A stretch of 64,000 nt of DNA from Pythium myriotylum (Eukaryota; Oomycota; Peronosporomycetes; Pythiales; Pythiaceae), in NCBI GenBank assembly GCA_023091665.1, contig JALJCQ010000011.1:2294001-2358000 (forward strand), in the 5' to 3' direction. The notes beneath the pieces were generated by a model. That model ran no database searches. It had not been told where the DNA came from and saw nothing but the letters and a program-made list of their open reading frames with translations. Every line of letters begins with the position of its first letter. Positions within the stretch are counted from its first letter, which is position 1. This document shows, one piece after another, positions 1 through 13,228 of this stretch. The translations under genes and the position numbers were made by a program.

Positions 1-3000
1 TTGCCTCAAGTATGGACGCACCTCCAATTGTCCGCCTTGAAAGTGTACCCAACGTCTTCGTCGAGCAGAACTTCAGGTGCGACCCTGTCATTACAATCGC
101 CGCCCCCGTCAGCATTGCTACCAATCGAGTAGGTTTTGCATTGTGGTCGTACCATCCCGTCGTGCCGCACTGAGTGAACGCGTGAGCGTCGTTCTCGAGC
201 ACTTTACTAATGCCGAAGTCTGCGACTTTAACTCGCCAGTCGTCGTCGACAAGGAAGTTATGAGACTGACAAGGAATCGCCATCAGCTGAGTCATCGAGT
301 TGATGTAAGATTACTATTCTTACCTTGATATCCCGGTGAATGATCCTCCTCGAATGGAGGTATTGAATGCCACGCGCAGCATCGAGCATCATGCGTACCT
401 TATACTGAGGAATCAAACACACAGAGTCAGCCTACCGCCCACGGGATAATTTCTGGTTCACCACATTGACGGACCTGCCATGGAATTGACGCGAAATTGT
501 TGCTGTGGATAACCTCGTACAAGCTGGAAACGTGACTCAGTCAGCATTCTGACTGCCATATCGCCCAGTCACGCAGTTGAAAATACCTTTTTCGGGAGCA
601 GTACTCTGTCAAAATCATAAGCTTCGAGTCCGTGCAAGCACCGATAAACAGAACAATGTTCGGGTGCTTGAGTTTTCGCAGAAGCCCGACTTCCTTCGTA
701 TAATCCCCCAGAATCTTGTCTGTGAGACGAACATATCGGAATACCTTGATTGCAACCTGGCCACACATAGGATAGTCAACACCAAGAGCTAGTGTCTTCG
801 CAACAATTGGTCTTACCTCAGCGGCACCGTTGTCGTCGTTGATCCACAGACCGCGATATACGGTTGCAGCCTTACCACACCCAAGCTCATTCTCTTTACC
901 CCCAAGAATTCGGATGCTCTCCAAGGGAATCTCGAGGTACTCGTTTTGCTTCTCGAGCACTCGAGCCTTTTCTTGCAGATTTGAGACATCTTCTGGTGCG
1001 AACTCGTCGGTTGGAGAAATGATCTTCTTGATCGGACTTCCTCCGTCCGATCGTGCATCCAACGTGGTGGATCGAACAACGACTGGAATAGGAGCAGAAA
1101 CCTCACTCATTGAAGCCGATCGTGGGATCGACTTAGGGGGAGGACGAATTTCACTCCTTGCTCTTCTTCGGAGAAGGTCATGTGTAGCGGAAAGAATCTT
1201 CTGCAGCTCTGCTTCTCGTGCCTCGACGCTTTTCTGGACTTCGTGGCGACGCTCTGCTGATAAGCTGACGTTGACGGCACCGGAGTTGATCTGTTTAGAT
1301 TAGACAAGTTAAAAAAGTCGACATTAGCACAGTAGAGCAATTCACCATCTTACCTGCTTCACCAACTTATCGAGGATAGAATCCTCGCCATCGGCGTTGT
1401 CTCCGACATGGATCTTATCACCATGTCCAAGACCGATGTCTTTTCGTAAAGTTGCGTTGTCGTCATTGAGATCGATGGCTCGAGTGCTTCGCTGGAAATC
1501 TACAAACGCGAGGAAGGAAGTCAGCTGAAAAGATCTTTGTGAGAAAGGACTTTTCGGTGCGTTCCACCATTAACGAAGTCGTCCGTCTGCCGGATCCACA
1601 CGATTTGCTGCCGAGTCTCAGGAATCCCAACGAATGAGGCAATCTCCTTCCTCAAGAGGCCAACCGTAGCGTCGAACGGAACTTCGACGCAAACAGGAGA
1701 TTGGGTATCGCCAGTTCGCTGGATGCATACTACTCGTAGGAGCATGCAATCGTTGTCGACAGCCCGCCGCACGCGTTCTCGGATAGACTCTTCTGTAATC
1801 TCGTCCACAGTGTTCGCCAAGAAGTGGACCTAGGTTCGTATCGCCATCAGACTTGAGTGAATCGAGCATGCTCTATTTCTACTTACATGGTGTGGGAAGA
1901 AGCGCGAAACTTCGGAGCCATGCTTCTGAGCAGTCATTACGCGCTTTACAATCGAGTTAGTCGGGGTATTCACCGCATACGACTCGCGCATGGAGCTGTT
2001 CGACAGCGGGGGACCATCGCTGGATTGTGGGTAACTCCATAACTCGATTGTTTCATCGTCAGAGAACAGGCCGTTGTCCTTGTCAGCGCCTTGCCAGGTC
2101 ACGAGCACAAACTTGGGCACAATACGCTCTGCGTTATGGTGGATCGGGATATCGACACGTAGATAGATATACATCGTCGTCCCTTCCTTGAGGATTGCAG
2201 TGATTCCTCCCAGACCTTTGAGCGCGTGAAGTCCGGCCTGCAGAGCCACAATCGCAGTGAGTGTCAGCTACGTTGTGAGTACAGACTCAGACTCAGTGAC
2301 GCACCATGCCCTTGTCAATGACGACAACCTTCTGCGCGCCGCCGTCACTTTCGCTGATGTGATAACCGCACACGACCCAGTTAAACGGCGCCGCGTCGGA
2401 CCGAATGTCCTTGACGGCCTGCAAGACCTCTGGCGCGAACTCAATTTCGTTCGTGACGAATCGCTTGGAGTTGCTGCGCTTCCGCCGGGGTGTTGGCGGC
2501 ATGTTCTGCCAGAAAGTGCCCTCGCTACACGTACATGGCGACGTCAGAGCTGCTGGGCTACGTCTACGTCCATAAAGCCAGTCTACACGCACACAAGCTC
2601 ATCCGGATTCTGCAACGTCATGTGATTCGTCGCACAGAGATGTTTCTGTGGCATTCCCCCATCGAGCACGAGTCAGCATTCAGTGCCCCCACCCCCCCCA
2701 CGCTCGCACTACATAGAATGAGAGATACCATACCCTGATGACGTGGTTAAACTCGGCGTACTTGGTGCGCAAGTAGATCGGGAGGCTGCGTCCTTTCCAG
2801 CAAAAGGAGATGAACACGGGCGCGAAGCTCTCCATCTCGGGAAAGTCGAAGCGCATGAATCCGTAGCAAAGCGAGTTGGGCGCGAAGAGCTCGGCGGGCC
2901 ACTGCTCGCGGTCCGAGAGGTCGCCCTCGCCGACCGCGATCACTTTGAGCGTGTTGCGGCTCTCGTGCTGGTCCTACAAACGGCCATCCATCCCCCCCAC

Positions 3001-3181
3001 ACGCGAGTCAGCACCATCCCTCCCCCCCTCTGACTTCTTCCGTATCCCCACGCACCGCGAAACTGAAGATCGCCCACGCGGGCGAGCGCTTGTGGCGGAT
3101 CTGCTCGAGCACGTCGTCGATCGGGTCGAAGCACACGGCCTCGGCCTTGACCGTGCGCACGAAGGTGCGGGGCTTGTCCAT
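1..3181 (-). CDS. ADF-H (coactosin-like) x2 / ubiquitin-like / TKL-type protein kinase fusion, 3' end cut by window edge
   Basis: Multi-exon gene starting at the ATG complementary to 3179-3181 (MDKPRTF) and running off the left edge. Reading 5' to 3': an ADF/cofilin-homology-like domain (about 3170-2710, ending PVFISFCWKG), a second one (about 2500-1790; W in FNWVVCGY, core KFVLVTWQG, tail EITEESIRERV), a ubiquitin/RBD-like stretch (about 1750-1550), a charged linker, then a kinase domain from about 970 downwards. The kinase has a glycine loop GCGKAATVYRG, VAIKVF, catalytic HRDIK (near 350), DFGIS (near 225), and CGTTGW joined by an intron to VAPEV (APE motif, near 50). The LK.PNI.LF.G and GTTGW.APE patterns are TKL-like. 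Visible catalytic residues are intact, so an active Ser/Thr kinase that binds or senses actin is inferred. The C-lobe lies outside the window. The kinase call is firm; the ADF-H call rests on pattern matching to coactosin. Confidence 0.85.
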
Positions 3182-3630
3182 GGTCGTTTCGCCGCGCGAC
3201 TTCGCGTGCGAGGCTCCTCCCCTCGCGGCGGGGCAATCTTCTCGGGCGGGCGCGACGCGCAGACGTGCCGAGGGGCGCGGGAGACGCGGCTTCACTTCCG
3301 CCGTCACTCCACTCGCCGCTTCCCCCAAAGCTGCGAACTCCCGTGTGCTGCAGTGACTGAGACCATCACTCTCGCTGTACCCCCTCTCTTTTTGGTAACC
3401 CGGCCAGCTGGTGGGGGGGCCATTTTACGGTAACTCAGAAAAAGGATACATTTGCGAGGATTGGTGGAAAACAGAGAAGAGAGATAAGGGTTCATCGATG
3501 GGGATTGGTCGAATTGTGGGTACATATGATTTATGTACGCGACAAAACTTTCTGATTTTGAAAAGCGAGTTTTTTTTGCGGAAATTCCAAATCGGGAAAT
3601 TGGCGGGAAAACTCGCCGACTCGACTCGAC
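3182..3630. other. Divergent intergenic region between kinase fusion and small membrane-protein gene
   Basis: Bidirectional promoter space of 449 bp. It holds a G run near 3413 and one TACGGTA heptamer at 3426-3432 next to a CCATTTTA stretch that resembles an oomycete initiator. I see no gene here; open frames in this stretch overlap the start of the kinase gene in other frames and look like shadows. Confidence 0.5.
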
Positions 3631-4576
3631 ATGGTGCCGATGGAAGTCGCGCCGGCGCTGCTCACGGCCGCGCGCGGACTGCTCGCGCTGCTCGGCGCGG
3701 TTGGCATCGCCGTGCTTGGCGTCGCCCCGTTTCTGGCCATGGTCGAAGAGTTCGTGGTCGACGAGATCCCGAGGTGGCGACTCCAGTGGCGGCAGCAGGA
3801 TGAGTTGAGCGTGCTGCGACAGCGTCTGGCCGTCGCCAAGAAGCGCCGGCTTCGAACGGCTACGAAGGAGGCGCAGCGCAACTTCGAGGAGCACCAGGTG
3901 CGTTGAAGTGGCAGTGGTGGGAGGGTCTGAGGATGGGGCTTTTACTCACGGAGGGGGTTGCCGCTTGCAGGCCGAGGAAGCCACGCGACAGCGAGCGCTG
4001 CAGCGACGGAAAGAGGCGAAAGAGCGCGTGTCAGCGAAAGAAAACGCCGAGAAGCTGGAAAAGAAGCCCCTGGAGCAGCGTGCGAAGCCCACGCAAGAGA
4101 AACGAGAGAGTCTCAAGACCGAGAAGCAGTACGTCTCCGCGTTTCCAATACGCCCCAGCATTTGCTCTCTAAGCTGTTATTCTGTGCTATGCCGCATCTA
4201 GACCGGCACCTGTTCGTCGCCCGTCGCGGCCGCTTCAAGTGTTGTCTCCGAATGTACCGAACGTCCGACATCCTGTCTCGTGCGTTTGCGATCGTTCGGA
4301 TACTTGGTGTTGTCTTACTTACGGTATATTACTTCACCGTACAGGATGTTCACGAAAGCGTCGGTCGGAGTCGCCAAGCCAAAGCCAGTGCAAGACAAGA
4401 CCCGGTGCGTTGATCTTGGGGAACTGTCACAGGAAGTGGATCGAGTCCGACGCTCCCCTAACGACAGACCTCGCCATGCTCCGCCCACCAAATCGCGCGT
4501 GTTGTCCCTCGGCAACATCTTCGACGACGCCAACGACGAGAACGCCGCCCCAGTTTCCAGCATGTGGGCACATTAG
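3631..4576 (+). CDS. Small protein with N-terminal hydrophobic segment and charged coiled-coil-like body, unknown function
   Basis: Four exons fit: 3631-3897, 3971-4128, 4345-4404 and 4468-4576, giving 594 nt and 197 aa with consistent phases. The last intron (4405-4467) has donor GTGCGT and a CTAAC branch-like site just before its acceptor; its 63 nt are a multiple of three and free of stops, so retention would add 21 residues without breaking the frame. The protein opens with a long hydrophobic segment (about residues 7-33), followed by an Arg/Lys/Glu-rich region rich in Gln, Ala and Glu that looks helical, and an acidic tail (SLGNIFDDANDENAAP). I do not recognise the family. A membrane-anchored or mitochondrial small protein is possible. 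The start could also be the second ATG at 3640. Confidence 0.6.
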
Positions 4577-4692
4577 TCCTGCGAAAACCAGCGTCAAATC
4601 AAATCCATGGTGCATTCACGGAATCCCCTAATTTTTTAACGTTTATACGATATCTGGAACCTCAAGAACAACCACCACAGGCTGTATCAAAG

Positions 4693-5732
4693 ATGGACGT
4701 ACTGGTCTTGCTTCTCTGCGGGCTTCCAGGCGCCGGCAAGACGACTCTGGCAAAGAAAATCGAGGCGCTTGAGCTTGACCAAGCCATGGATGTAGCAGTG
4801 TTGGGAATAAAGGCGCCAGTCGCGGTCGAGCGCGTCAGTTTCGATGAGCTGTACTTTCGTCGGACTGTCCAGTTCAATCCAGTCGAATGGAAGCGAGTGC
4901 AAGAGGAAATGGCGTGCTTGGTCCAAAAGCGGATCCACTTGCATCGAAGCATAAAACGAGAGGGTTGTCTCGTATTGGTAGTGGACGATAATTTTTACTA
5001 TCGAAGCATGCGGAAGCATATTTTTCATCTTGCAATGGAAGGTGAGACCACGGTCCTGAATAATCGCCACGCTTATCTACTTAACGCCGGTTGGTGCAGA
5101 TAACTGCGGGTTCGGTATCATACACGTGAAGACTTCAGAGGAGGTGTGCAGGCTCCGTAATGCAGAGCGACAAGGCCAAGCGAGGGTCCCAGACGTGGCG
5201 TTCGAGCGGATGGTGGAGGTTTACGAGGCGCCTGACCCAAACCACTCATTCGAGTTCAATACCATTGTTGCTGATACTGACTATCCGAGGGTTGTGACCA
5301 TGGTGAGAGAAGCCTTGGCGAATGGAGTGGCACATTGGGAGCGAAATCGACTTGCGAGAAGTGCGCATATTCAAAGAGAGCAGCAAAAGGTATGGGTCTA
5401 CCCACGAAGTCAGTTTGAATCGCTTTTACTGATATGCACTGGTGCTCAAGGTGGTCGACCAACGTCTGACAGCAGAGAATTCAGTTCATATCTTTGACCT
5501 GCTCTCAAGGCAGTGGATTTCGTCTGTCCTTAAAGGTGAAGACCCTGCATTCGTCGTCTCCCAAGCCACACAAAAGGCGGCACTTGCCAAGAACTTGAAC
5601 GAGCTAAGGCGAGAGACACTTCAGGAGCTCAAGCGCGGCGAGCTTGTAGCCACAAATAGTGAAGATCTCGAAAGTCTTCTAGCACGGCTCCGTGACGACG
5701 TGAATGCTGGTTATTCTGGGGTGGAGATGTGA
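4693..5732 (+). CDS. PSTK: L-seryl-tRNA(Sec) kinase (phosphoseryl-tRNA kinase)
   Basis: Phosphorylates Ser-tRNA(Sec) to give phosphoseryl-tRNA, the substrate of SepSecS in selenocysteine synthesis. Exons 4693-5041, 5100-5389 and 5451-5732 total 921 nt (306 aa). The P-loop is GLPGAGKTTLAKK near the N-terminus. The family signature VVDDNFYYRSMRK follows around residues 97-109, then RNAERQG (the PSTK-type lid arginines), and a C-terminal helical part ending with LNELRRETLQELKRGE, which matches the tail of animal PSTK. Length is close to animal and archaeal relatives. Start chosen because the P-loop begins about ten residues later. The gene predicts that this organism makes selenoproteins. Confidence 0.9.
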
Positions 5733-5902
5733 CCTCTCGGCAGTGAGCGATAGTTGTGACCTTTGCGAGCGATGTTTCTGAAGCATAGGGGTTTCTTCTC
5801 TAAGAGGTTACTTATGAGTAACCGACGTCATCATCGGGGGTTGGAGGCGAGCATTGCATCCTTCACAGATCGATTTTGATCGGGCCGGCAAGAGAGGCAA
5901 CA

Positions 5903-8524
5903 ATGGCGCATGTGATCGATGTACGCAATATCTCTCACCAAGAACTACAAGAAGAAGAATCAGATGAGTCTCAAGCTGAAACGACGCTCGGAGAAGATCA
6001 TACCAGTCCACCTGAGCCTACTTCACAAGAAGCCCCTTCGCGATCGATGAGTAGCACCGTAGTGACGCGGTTTCGGACGAGCAAGCAAGCCAAAGCGGTA
6101 TCGGCTGTGGTCACAATACTGGCTTTGGTGGCCGTGACGCTTGGTGTCGCCCTCAATCATGGATCGAAGGAGTCAACTGTGGAGGCGACGACTGGCACGG
6201 TTACAGTGGTTCCACAAGCAGATGAACCAGTCCCATTCTTCGGGATGTCAGTACAAGGCGATGGATCCGCTACCTTTATGTTAAGCAAGGCGCATTGGAA
6301 CGAGTCGTTTATGGTATATCCCACAGTTGTCAAACATTCCTCGCCCCCTCACGCTGGTATGGAACGAGGTAGCGTGCTTCTCGAAACAGATTATTACGTG
6401 TTTCACTTTGAGAAGTCAACCGACAATCGATTTCTCTTTCTTGTTTGCGAAAATCACCTCGCTCGACTGAGAAGTGACGACGACCAACTCAGAGAAGCGT
6501 TTGAAAACAGCCAGTGGCCAGGCTATTTCACTCGGATACCGATCTACATGGAGACTGAGGATGCGTATCACGTACCGACTGATCCACTTCTCGCACACGG
6601 ATTCTTCGTGTCCTCGAGGCTAATGACGCCGTACTATACGCCCGTGCGAGATGGATCCTCGTTTTTTCCACGCAACTCGAACCTCCAGATTGAGTACGAA
6701 CTGGACGACGGCGTTGTAGTGGTTAACTACGCGATCGGCTTGCTCCCTGAGACAGTCATGGCGCAAAGAGTCTCGGACGATCGTGTAGGTTACTTCACTC
6801 AGCGCTTCGTGAAGTATGGGGTTGATAACAACGATCCAGCGAACTCGACAGACGAAGGACCGCCATTGACTGACGCTGCGGTAACGGTGATCAACAGGCG
6901 ACGACTCGAGCGAGACCCAACCACAGGCAAGACGCTGAAGCCAATTGTCTACCACATCGATCCTTCGGTTCCTCTTAAGTGGCGTGAGGCGTTCGCTGCT
7001 GGGGTGACTGCGTGGATTCCAGCGTTTGAAGCGATTGGGTTCAAGGATGCGATCAAGGTTGTCATGCCAGGTGATCCTGACTGGCCCGAGGACTACCGCA
7101 TCGGAGATTTGCGATACGACAGTATCTCTGTAATCATCTCGGACGAAACATACGCTCTCGGCCCAATGGTTTATGATCCGCGTTCCGGCGAAATTTTGCA
7201 CAGTGACATCTTGTTTGAGTACGGATTCTTCAACTCAGTCATCTTGGATTTCGATATGCGATCACCCGTCACCCCTCCATCTACACCATCATCTTTCCGA
7301 CGTGACATTCAAAGAGCTCCACATCAGTGCGGAGTTGGCCGTAGTATCCAGGATCAACTGGATCGCGCCGTGGTTGGAATGTTTTTCGAAACACACAAGA
7401 GCGTTGTCCCGGACTACATCATCGGACGCCACTTCACGGACGTGGTGATGCATGAAGTGGGTCATACGCTCGGACTGCGCCACAATTTTGCTGGCTCTGC
7501 ACTCATCTCTCGTGCTGATCTCGCTGATAAGAGCTTTACCTCGACTCATGGGATCTCAACTTCAGTCATGGACTACATCGGTGTGAACGCGTTCTCGGAT
7601 CTGACACCGAAGGCTGCTATGCACCATGACTTTTACAATCCTGTGGTGGGCAGCTACGACATGGCAGCCATCGCGTATGGGTACTCGCAGGTCAAGGGCG
7701 AGATGCCTGGATATAAGCACAAGAAGCTTTCGGAGATCGCGCGCGCTGCGCCGATGTTCCTGACGGACGAAGATGCTGACATGGGGACGAACCCGTATGC
7801 ACAGCGTCACGACATTTCTTCTGATCCTGTCGACTACGCAAACGATCGTCTCCAGCTTGTCAAATTATTTCGCAACAACTCGCTTTATAACCGGGTTCAA
7901 GAGGACGCGTCGTGGGCAAACCTTTGGTTCTACGAGTCCCGCTTGTTGCGATTACTGAACGCCTCGATTGACAAGGCCCAGCCCTTCATTGGAGGAGTGA
8001 ACGCTACGCATGCTCACCGCCTCCCGGGCGAGACAGCCTTTTCAGTGCCTCCTATCCCCAAGACGACACAGTTACGAGCACTCAACGTGCTAGCGCGGGT
8101 AATTCGAGCCGAGAACGGGCTGTTCCCATCTCCCGAGCAGTACTCGTCCTACGTCAATGTCGTTGGGTACAACAGCGAGGACTGTGAGGCCCCCAGCCTG
8201 AACTTTGGCTGTTTGGCCCGAGTGCTCGTGGATATCGACGATGCCATCAAGTCAGTTCGGATCCACGCCGTGTACTCAGCTCTCTTCCCGGCCATGGATC
8301 TCATCATCTCTCAGGACGTCAACAGCCCATTGTCAATCCGGGAAGTGCTGAGTACTGTCGAGGATGCCGCGTACTTCAACACCAACGTTCCTCGGAACCG
8401 AGTCGTGTACGCATATTACCGGGATTTACTTCGCCAGATCGTCAAGGACACGAGTCAAGACGTTCGGGTCCGTCGAGAGGTCTTTGTATTCCTGAACGCC
8501 ACGGCAGCCCATGAGCTAACGTAA
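5903..8524 (+). CDS. Membrane-anchored zinc metallopeptidase of bacterial DUF5117/DUF4953 type (metzincin)
   Basis: Single uninterrupted frame of 873 aa from ATG 5903. The N-terminus is a short acidic cytosolic segment followed by one transmembrane helix (about residues 64-83), so a type II membrane protein with the enzyme outside the cytosol is inferred. The metzincin zinc site HEVGHTLGLRH starts at residue 517, and the Met-turn SVMDYIG has its Met at 556. Upstream, the order YHIDPS, W.EAF..G...W..AFE..GF..AI, RYDSISVI and GPMVYDPRSGEIL is the arrangement I know from bacterial zinc-dependent metalloproteases annotated DUF4953. All zinc ligands are present, so activity is expected. The long intronless frame stands out beside intron-rich neighbours, which is compatible with bacterial ancestry but does not prove it. 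Confidence 0.85.
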   Translation: MAHVIDVRNISHQELQEEESDESQAETTLGEDHTSPPEPTSQEAPSRSMSSTVVTRFRTSKQAKAVSAVVTILALVAVTLGVALNHGSKESTVEATTGTVTVVPQADEPVPFFGMSVQGDGSATFMLSKAHWNESFMVYPTVVKHSSPPHAGMERGSVLLETDYYVFHFEKSTDNRFLFLVCENHLARLRSDDDQLREAFENSQWPGYFTRIPIYMETEDAYHVPTDPLLAHGFFVSSRLMTPYYTPVRDGSSFFPRNSNLQIEYELDDGVVVVNYAIGLLPETVMAQRVSDDRVGYFTQRFVKYGVDNNDPANSTDEGPPLTDAAVTVINRRRLERDPTTGKTLKPIVYHIDPSVPLKWREAFAAGVTAWIPAFEAIGFKDAIKVVMPGDPDWPEDYRIGDLRYDSISVIISDETYALGPMVYDPRSGEILHSDILFEYGFFNSVILDFDMRSPVTPPSTPSSFRRDIQRAPHQCGVGRSIQDQLDRAVVGMFFETHKSVVPDYIIGRHFTDVVMHEVGHTLGLRHNFAGSALISRADLADKSFTSTHGISTSVMDYIGVNAFSDLTPKAAMHHDFYNPVVGSYDMAAIAYGYSQVKGEMPGYKHKKLSEIARAAPMFLTDEDADMGTNPYAQRHDISSDPVDYANDRLQLVKLFRNNSLYNRVQEDASWANLWFYESRLLRLLNASIDKAQPFIGGVNATHAHRLPGETAFSVPPIPKTTQLRALNVLARVIRAENGLFPSPEQYSSYVNVVGYNSEDCEAPSLNFGCLARVLVDIDDAIKSVRIHAVYSALFPAMDLIISQDVNSPLSIREVLSTVEDAAYFNTNVPRNRVVYAYYRDLLRQIVKDTSQDVRVRREVFVFLNATAAHELT

Positions 8525-10806
<2,282 letters not shown>

Positions 10807-10855
10807 GCTATCACAATAGACTTGAAAAATCGAAGAGTTTCTATGTTGGGTTATT

Positions 10856-12457
10856 CTACTCGGTGGGGATTGATAAAGGATGGGCTTCTGTGTTGAACAC
10901 GTGCGTGTCGAGATTGACGTGTCTGTTCTCAGGGTCGAAAAGAAGATACAGATATTTGAGCGTCTCGGCCGAGAAGAACGTCTCCATTCTGTTGCTGAGC
11001 ATGCGCACAGTCCAGAGATCGCGCTCCACCTCGTCTGTGATCGAGTTCCAGTCGACCACTTTGGTCACGTCCCGGTACTCCGAGTACCCGTACGTCGTTC
11101 GGCAGTGACGCTGGATCGCCATGAAGATGTTCCAGCCCCACTCCTGGTACATGGTGTCGCCCGTGAGCTGGTACATGACGTAGAGGCTCTCGACGACTTC
11201 GGGTCGAAGCTTGTAGTCCTGGTGCTGGCAGTTGTCGAGGTCCTTACCCGTGAGGCACTCGGGGGAGAGCCCAGACGGTTGCCTCGCGTAAAACTCCTCG
11301 TAGCAAGTCTTCATGAGCTTCTTCGCCGTGAGCAGGTGTCGTAGACTTCTCGCGCGGTCCTCTGACTGCATCCGCTTGGCGCCGAGCGTCAGCATCCCAG
11401 GCACGAAGCAGGCCAAGTGGTGCATGTTGGCTCGAGGGATGAACATGACCATACTGAAGTCAGAGATAAAGAGCTGCCCATTGTGTGCCTCGTCCAGTAG
11501 CAGGGCTTCCATGCCATTGATAGCGTCCAAGTACATCTCCTTGGGGAGAGAATCGTCTTTCTGGCCCGTGAAAAGCCAGACTTTCAAGAGGTACTCGTAG
11601 AACGAGTCGCCGCTGCCGCCAAAGCTGATGGAGCGACCGCTGCGTTCGTGGCCCTGGTCGAACGCGTAGATCTGGTTCGCGTACAGCCCGCGCAGCTGAA
11701 GCTTGTCTTGCTTGCGTAGATACGGGTAGAACTTTTTCGCGATCTCGCTGTACTTGGGGTTGCCAGTGGCCACGGACAAGTACTCAAATTCGAGCTGGTA
11801 CGTGCCCGACTCGGCGAGCGTCCCTGCCTGGAACGAGTGGTTCGTGTTCGTATCCAGCAGATAGTTGGCACGCCCCGTCTTCATGTTGATCGCTGGTAGC
11901 AGCCGCTCGGCGAGGTCCACGGCCTTGGTCAGGAAGACTCGGTCCTTGGACAAGTCGTAGGCGCTGAGCAGTCCGCCGAGCGAGCGGATGATCGTTTCAA
12001 AGACCGAGACCTGGCCCATCTCGTCGAACCGGAGCTCTTCGTGGACCCACTGCCTCGCCTGCTCGAACTCGTCCTTGAGGTCCATGATCCAGAGCGTGTC
12101 CATCGAGTCGAGGATCATGCAGCCGACGCCGCCCCACGGGTTCGACGGCGCGCCGTTGAGCGGCTTGATCTCGTCGGCGCCGAACGCGCGCTTGTGGTAG
12201 TTCTTCCAGACAAACTGCATGGCCTCGCGCACGGCCTCGCGGCGCTCGGGCAGGCTCGCGGCGAGCGCGGTGCGTCGCCATTCGGGCTGCCGACTCGAGC
12301 CCGTCGTGAGCCAGACCATGGCCACGAGCGAGAGCCCGATGACGAGCAGCAGCTGGTTCTGGGAGACGCGCCAGGCGCCGATGCGCACGGCGAGGCTCGA
12401 CGCGCGGCGGCCCTTGGCCTGCGGGGGCGTCCACCGCGGCAGCGCCGTGCCGCTCAT
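10856..12457 (-). CDS. Mannosyl-oligosaccharide 1,2-alpha-mannosidase, glycoside hydrolase family 47
   Basis: Trims alpha-1,2-mannose from N-glycans in the ER or Golgi. Intronless, 533 aa. A basic cytosolic tail is followed by one signal-anchor helix (about residues 33-51), giving type II topology with a lumenal catalytic domain. GH47 landmarks in order: MQFVWKNYHKRAFGADEIKP, GCMILDSMDTLWIM (catalytic acid region), SVFETIIRSLGGLLSAY, GSGDSFYEYLLK, HHLACFVPGML, YKLRPEVVESLYVMY, SAETLKYLYLLF and the terminal VFNTEAHPL, whose Thr coordinates calcium in the family. Paired Cys in the C-terminal part match class I enzymes. Processing mannosidase is more likely than an EDEM-type protein because of the length and the lack of a C-terminal extension. 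The ATG is at 12455-12457. Confidence 0.92.
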   Translation of the reverse strand: MSGTALPRWTPPQAKGRRASSLAVRIGAWRVSQNQLLLVIGLSLVAMVWLTTGSSRQPEWRRTALAASLPERREAVREAMQFVWKNYHKRAFGADEIKPLNGAPSNPWGGVGCMILDSMDTLWIMDLKDEFEQARQWVHEELRFDEMGQVSVFETIIRSLGGLLSAYDLSKDRVFLTKAVDLAERLLPAINMKTGRANYLLDTNTNHSFQAGTLAESGTYQLEFEYLSVATGNPKYSEIAKKFYPYLRKQDKLQLRGLYANQIYAFDQGHERSGRSISFGGSGDSFYEYLLKVWLFTGQKDDSLPKEMYLDAINGMEALLLDEAHNGQLFISDFSMVMFIPRANMHHLACFVPGMLTLGAKRMQSEDRARSLRHLLTAKKLMKTCYEEFYARQPSGLSPECLTGKDLDNCQHQDYKLRPEVVESLYVMYQLTGDTMYQEWGWNIFMAIQRHCRTTYGYSEYRDVTKVVDWNSITDEVERDLWTVRMLSNRMETFFSAETLKYLYLLFDPENRHVNLDTHVFNTEAHPLSIPTE

Positions 12458-13228
12458 CGTGCTCTGCTCGACGTGACGGCTGATTCAGGAATGGGGCAAG
12501 TGATCCCGGGATGAGACTGACCATCGAACTTAGCGGCTAAGTTCGCAGGAAGAGATCTGATCAAGATACACCTGGAAAAATGGACCATCACTGAAGTGAG
12601 CTCGTGTGAGATGGTGAGGGGAAGCTGTGGGTGGCCAGGGCGTTTGGTCGGGAATGGGTTAAGAAACTGTGGGAGGAATACAGTAGGTGAGGGTGTTGGC
12701 TCTTGGCGATTCGTCCGAGTCGTCGAGTCCCGAGACACTTTTTGATGAGCCACAACCAAAATATCATCGGACGAATGGCGTTTATAGTGGTGAGGATGCT
12801 CCTTGTGAACCTGCAAGCTGGAGTACTGTAGATGCCACTTTCTGATGCTTTGAGCGATTCAAGAAGTGACGAGTGTTGGCTCAATCACCCTTGTGGTGTC
12901 CAATAGCGAGTTGGTCAAAGCTTGTGCGACTATCGAACGACCCCATGACATTTTCAAAGGCGGTGGATTCCGACAGCGTGTGATCGAATTGTTCATACGT
13001 CGCTCGTCTTCAGTTGCACTACCTGAATCAATCACTAATGCTCGTCGTCGCAGCCCAGCAGCAGCAGGAGCCGCCCAGCAATGCTTCATGCCCCGTTGCT
13101 GACGATACACCCTCTATATCACGTCGTGTGCTCTTCTTTCGCACGCAAGAGCATTGCAAGACGACGAGAAAACGCCCCTCGGAGACGGCAATGGAGGTTG
13201 ACTGTACAGTGTATTTTGTGTTCACGAA
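12458..13228. other. Intergenic region, no gene recognised
   Basis: This 771-bp stretch contains the promoter side of the mannosidase gene and the 3' flank of the export-adaptor gene. Only short frames without recognisable composition or domains occur. I see no tRNA, repeat array or palindrome worth naming. Confidence 0.4.

Noticed and set aside
3903..4201. Alternative frames across exon 2 of the small membrane-protein gene
   Set aside because: They read through a good donor/acceptor pair; the four-exon model gives consistent phases and a sensible end.
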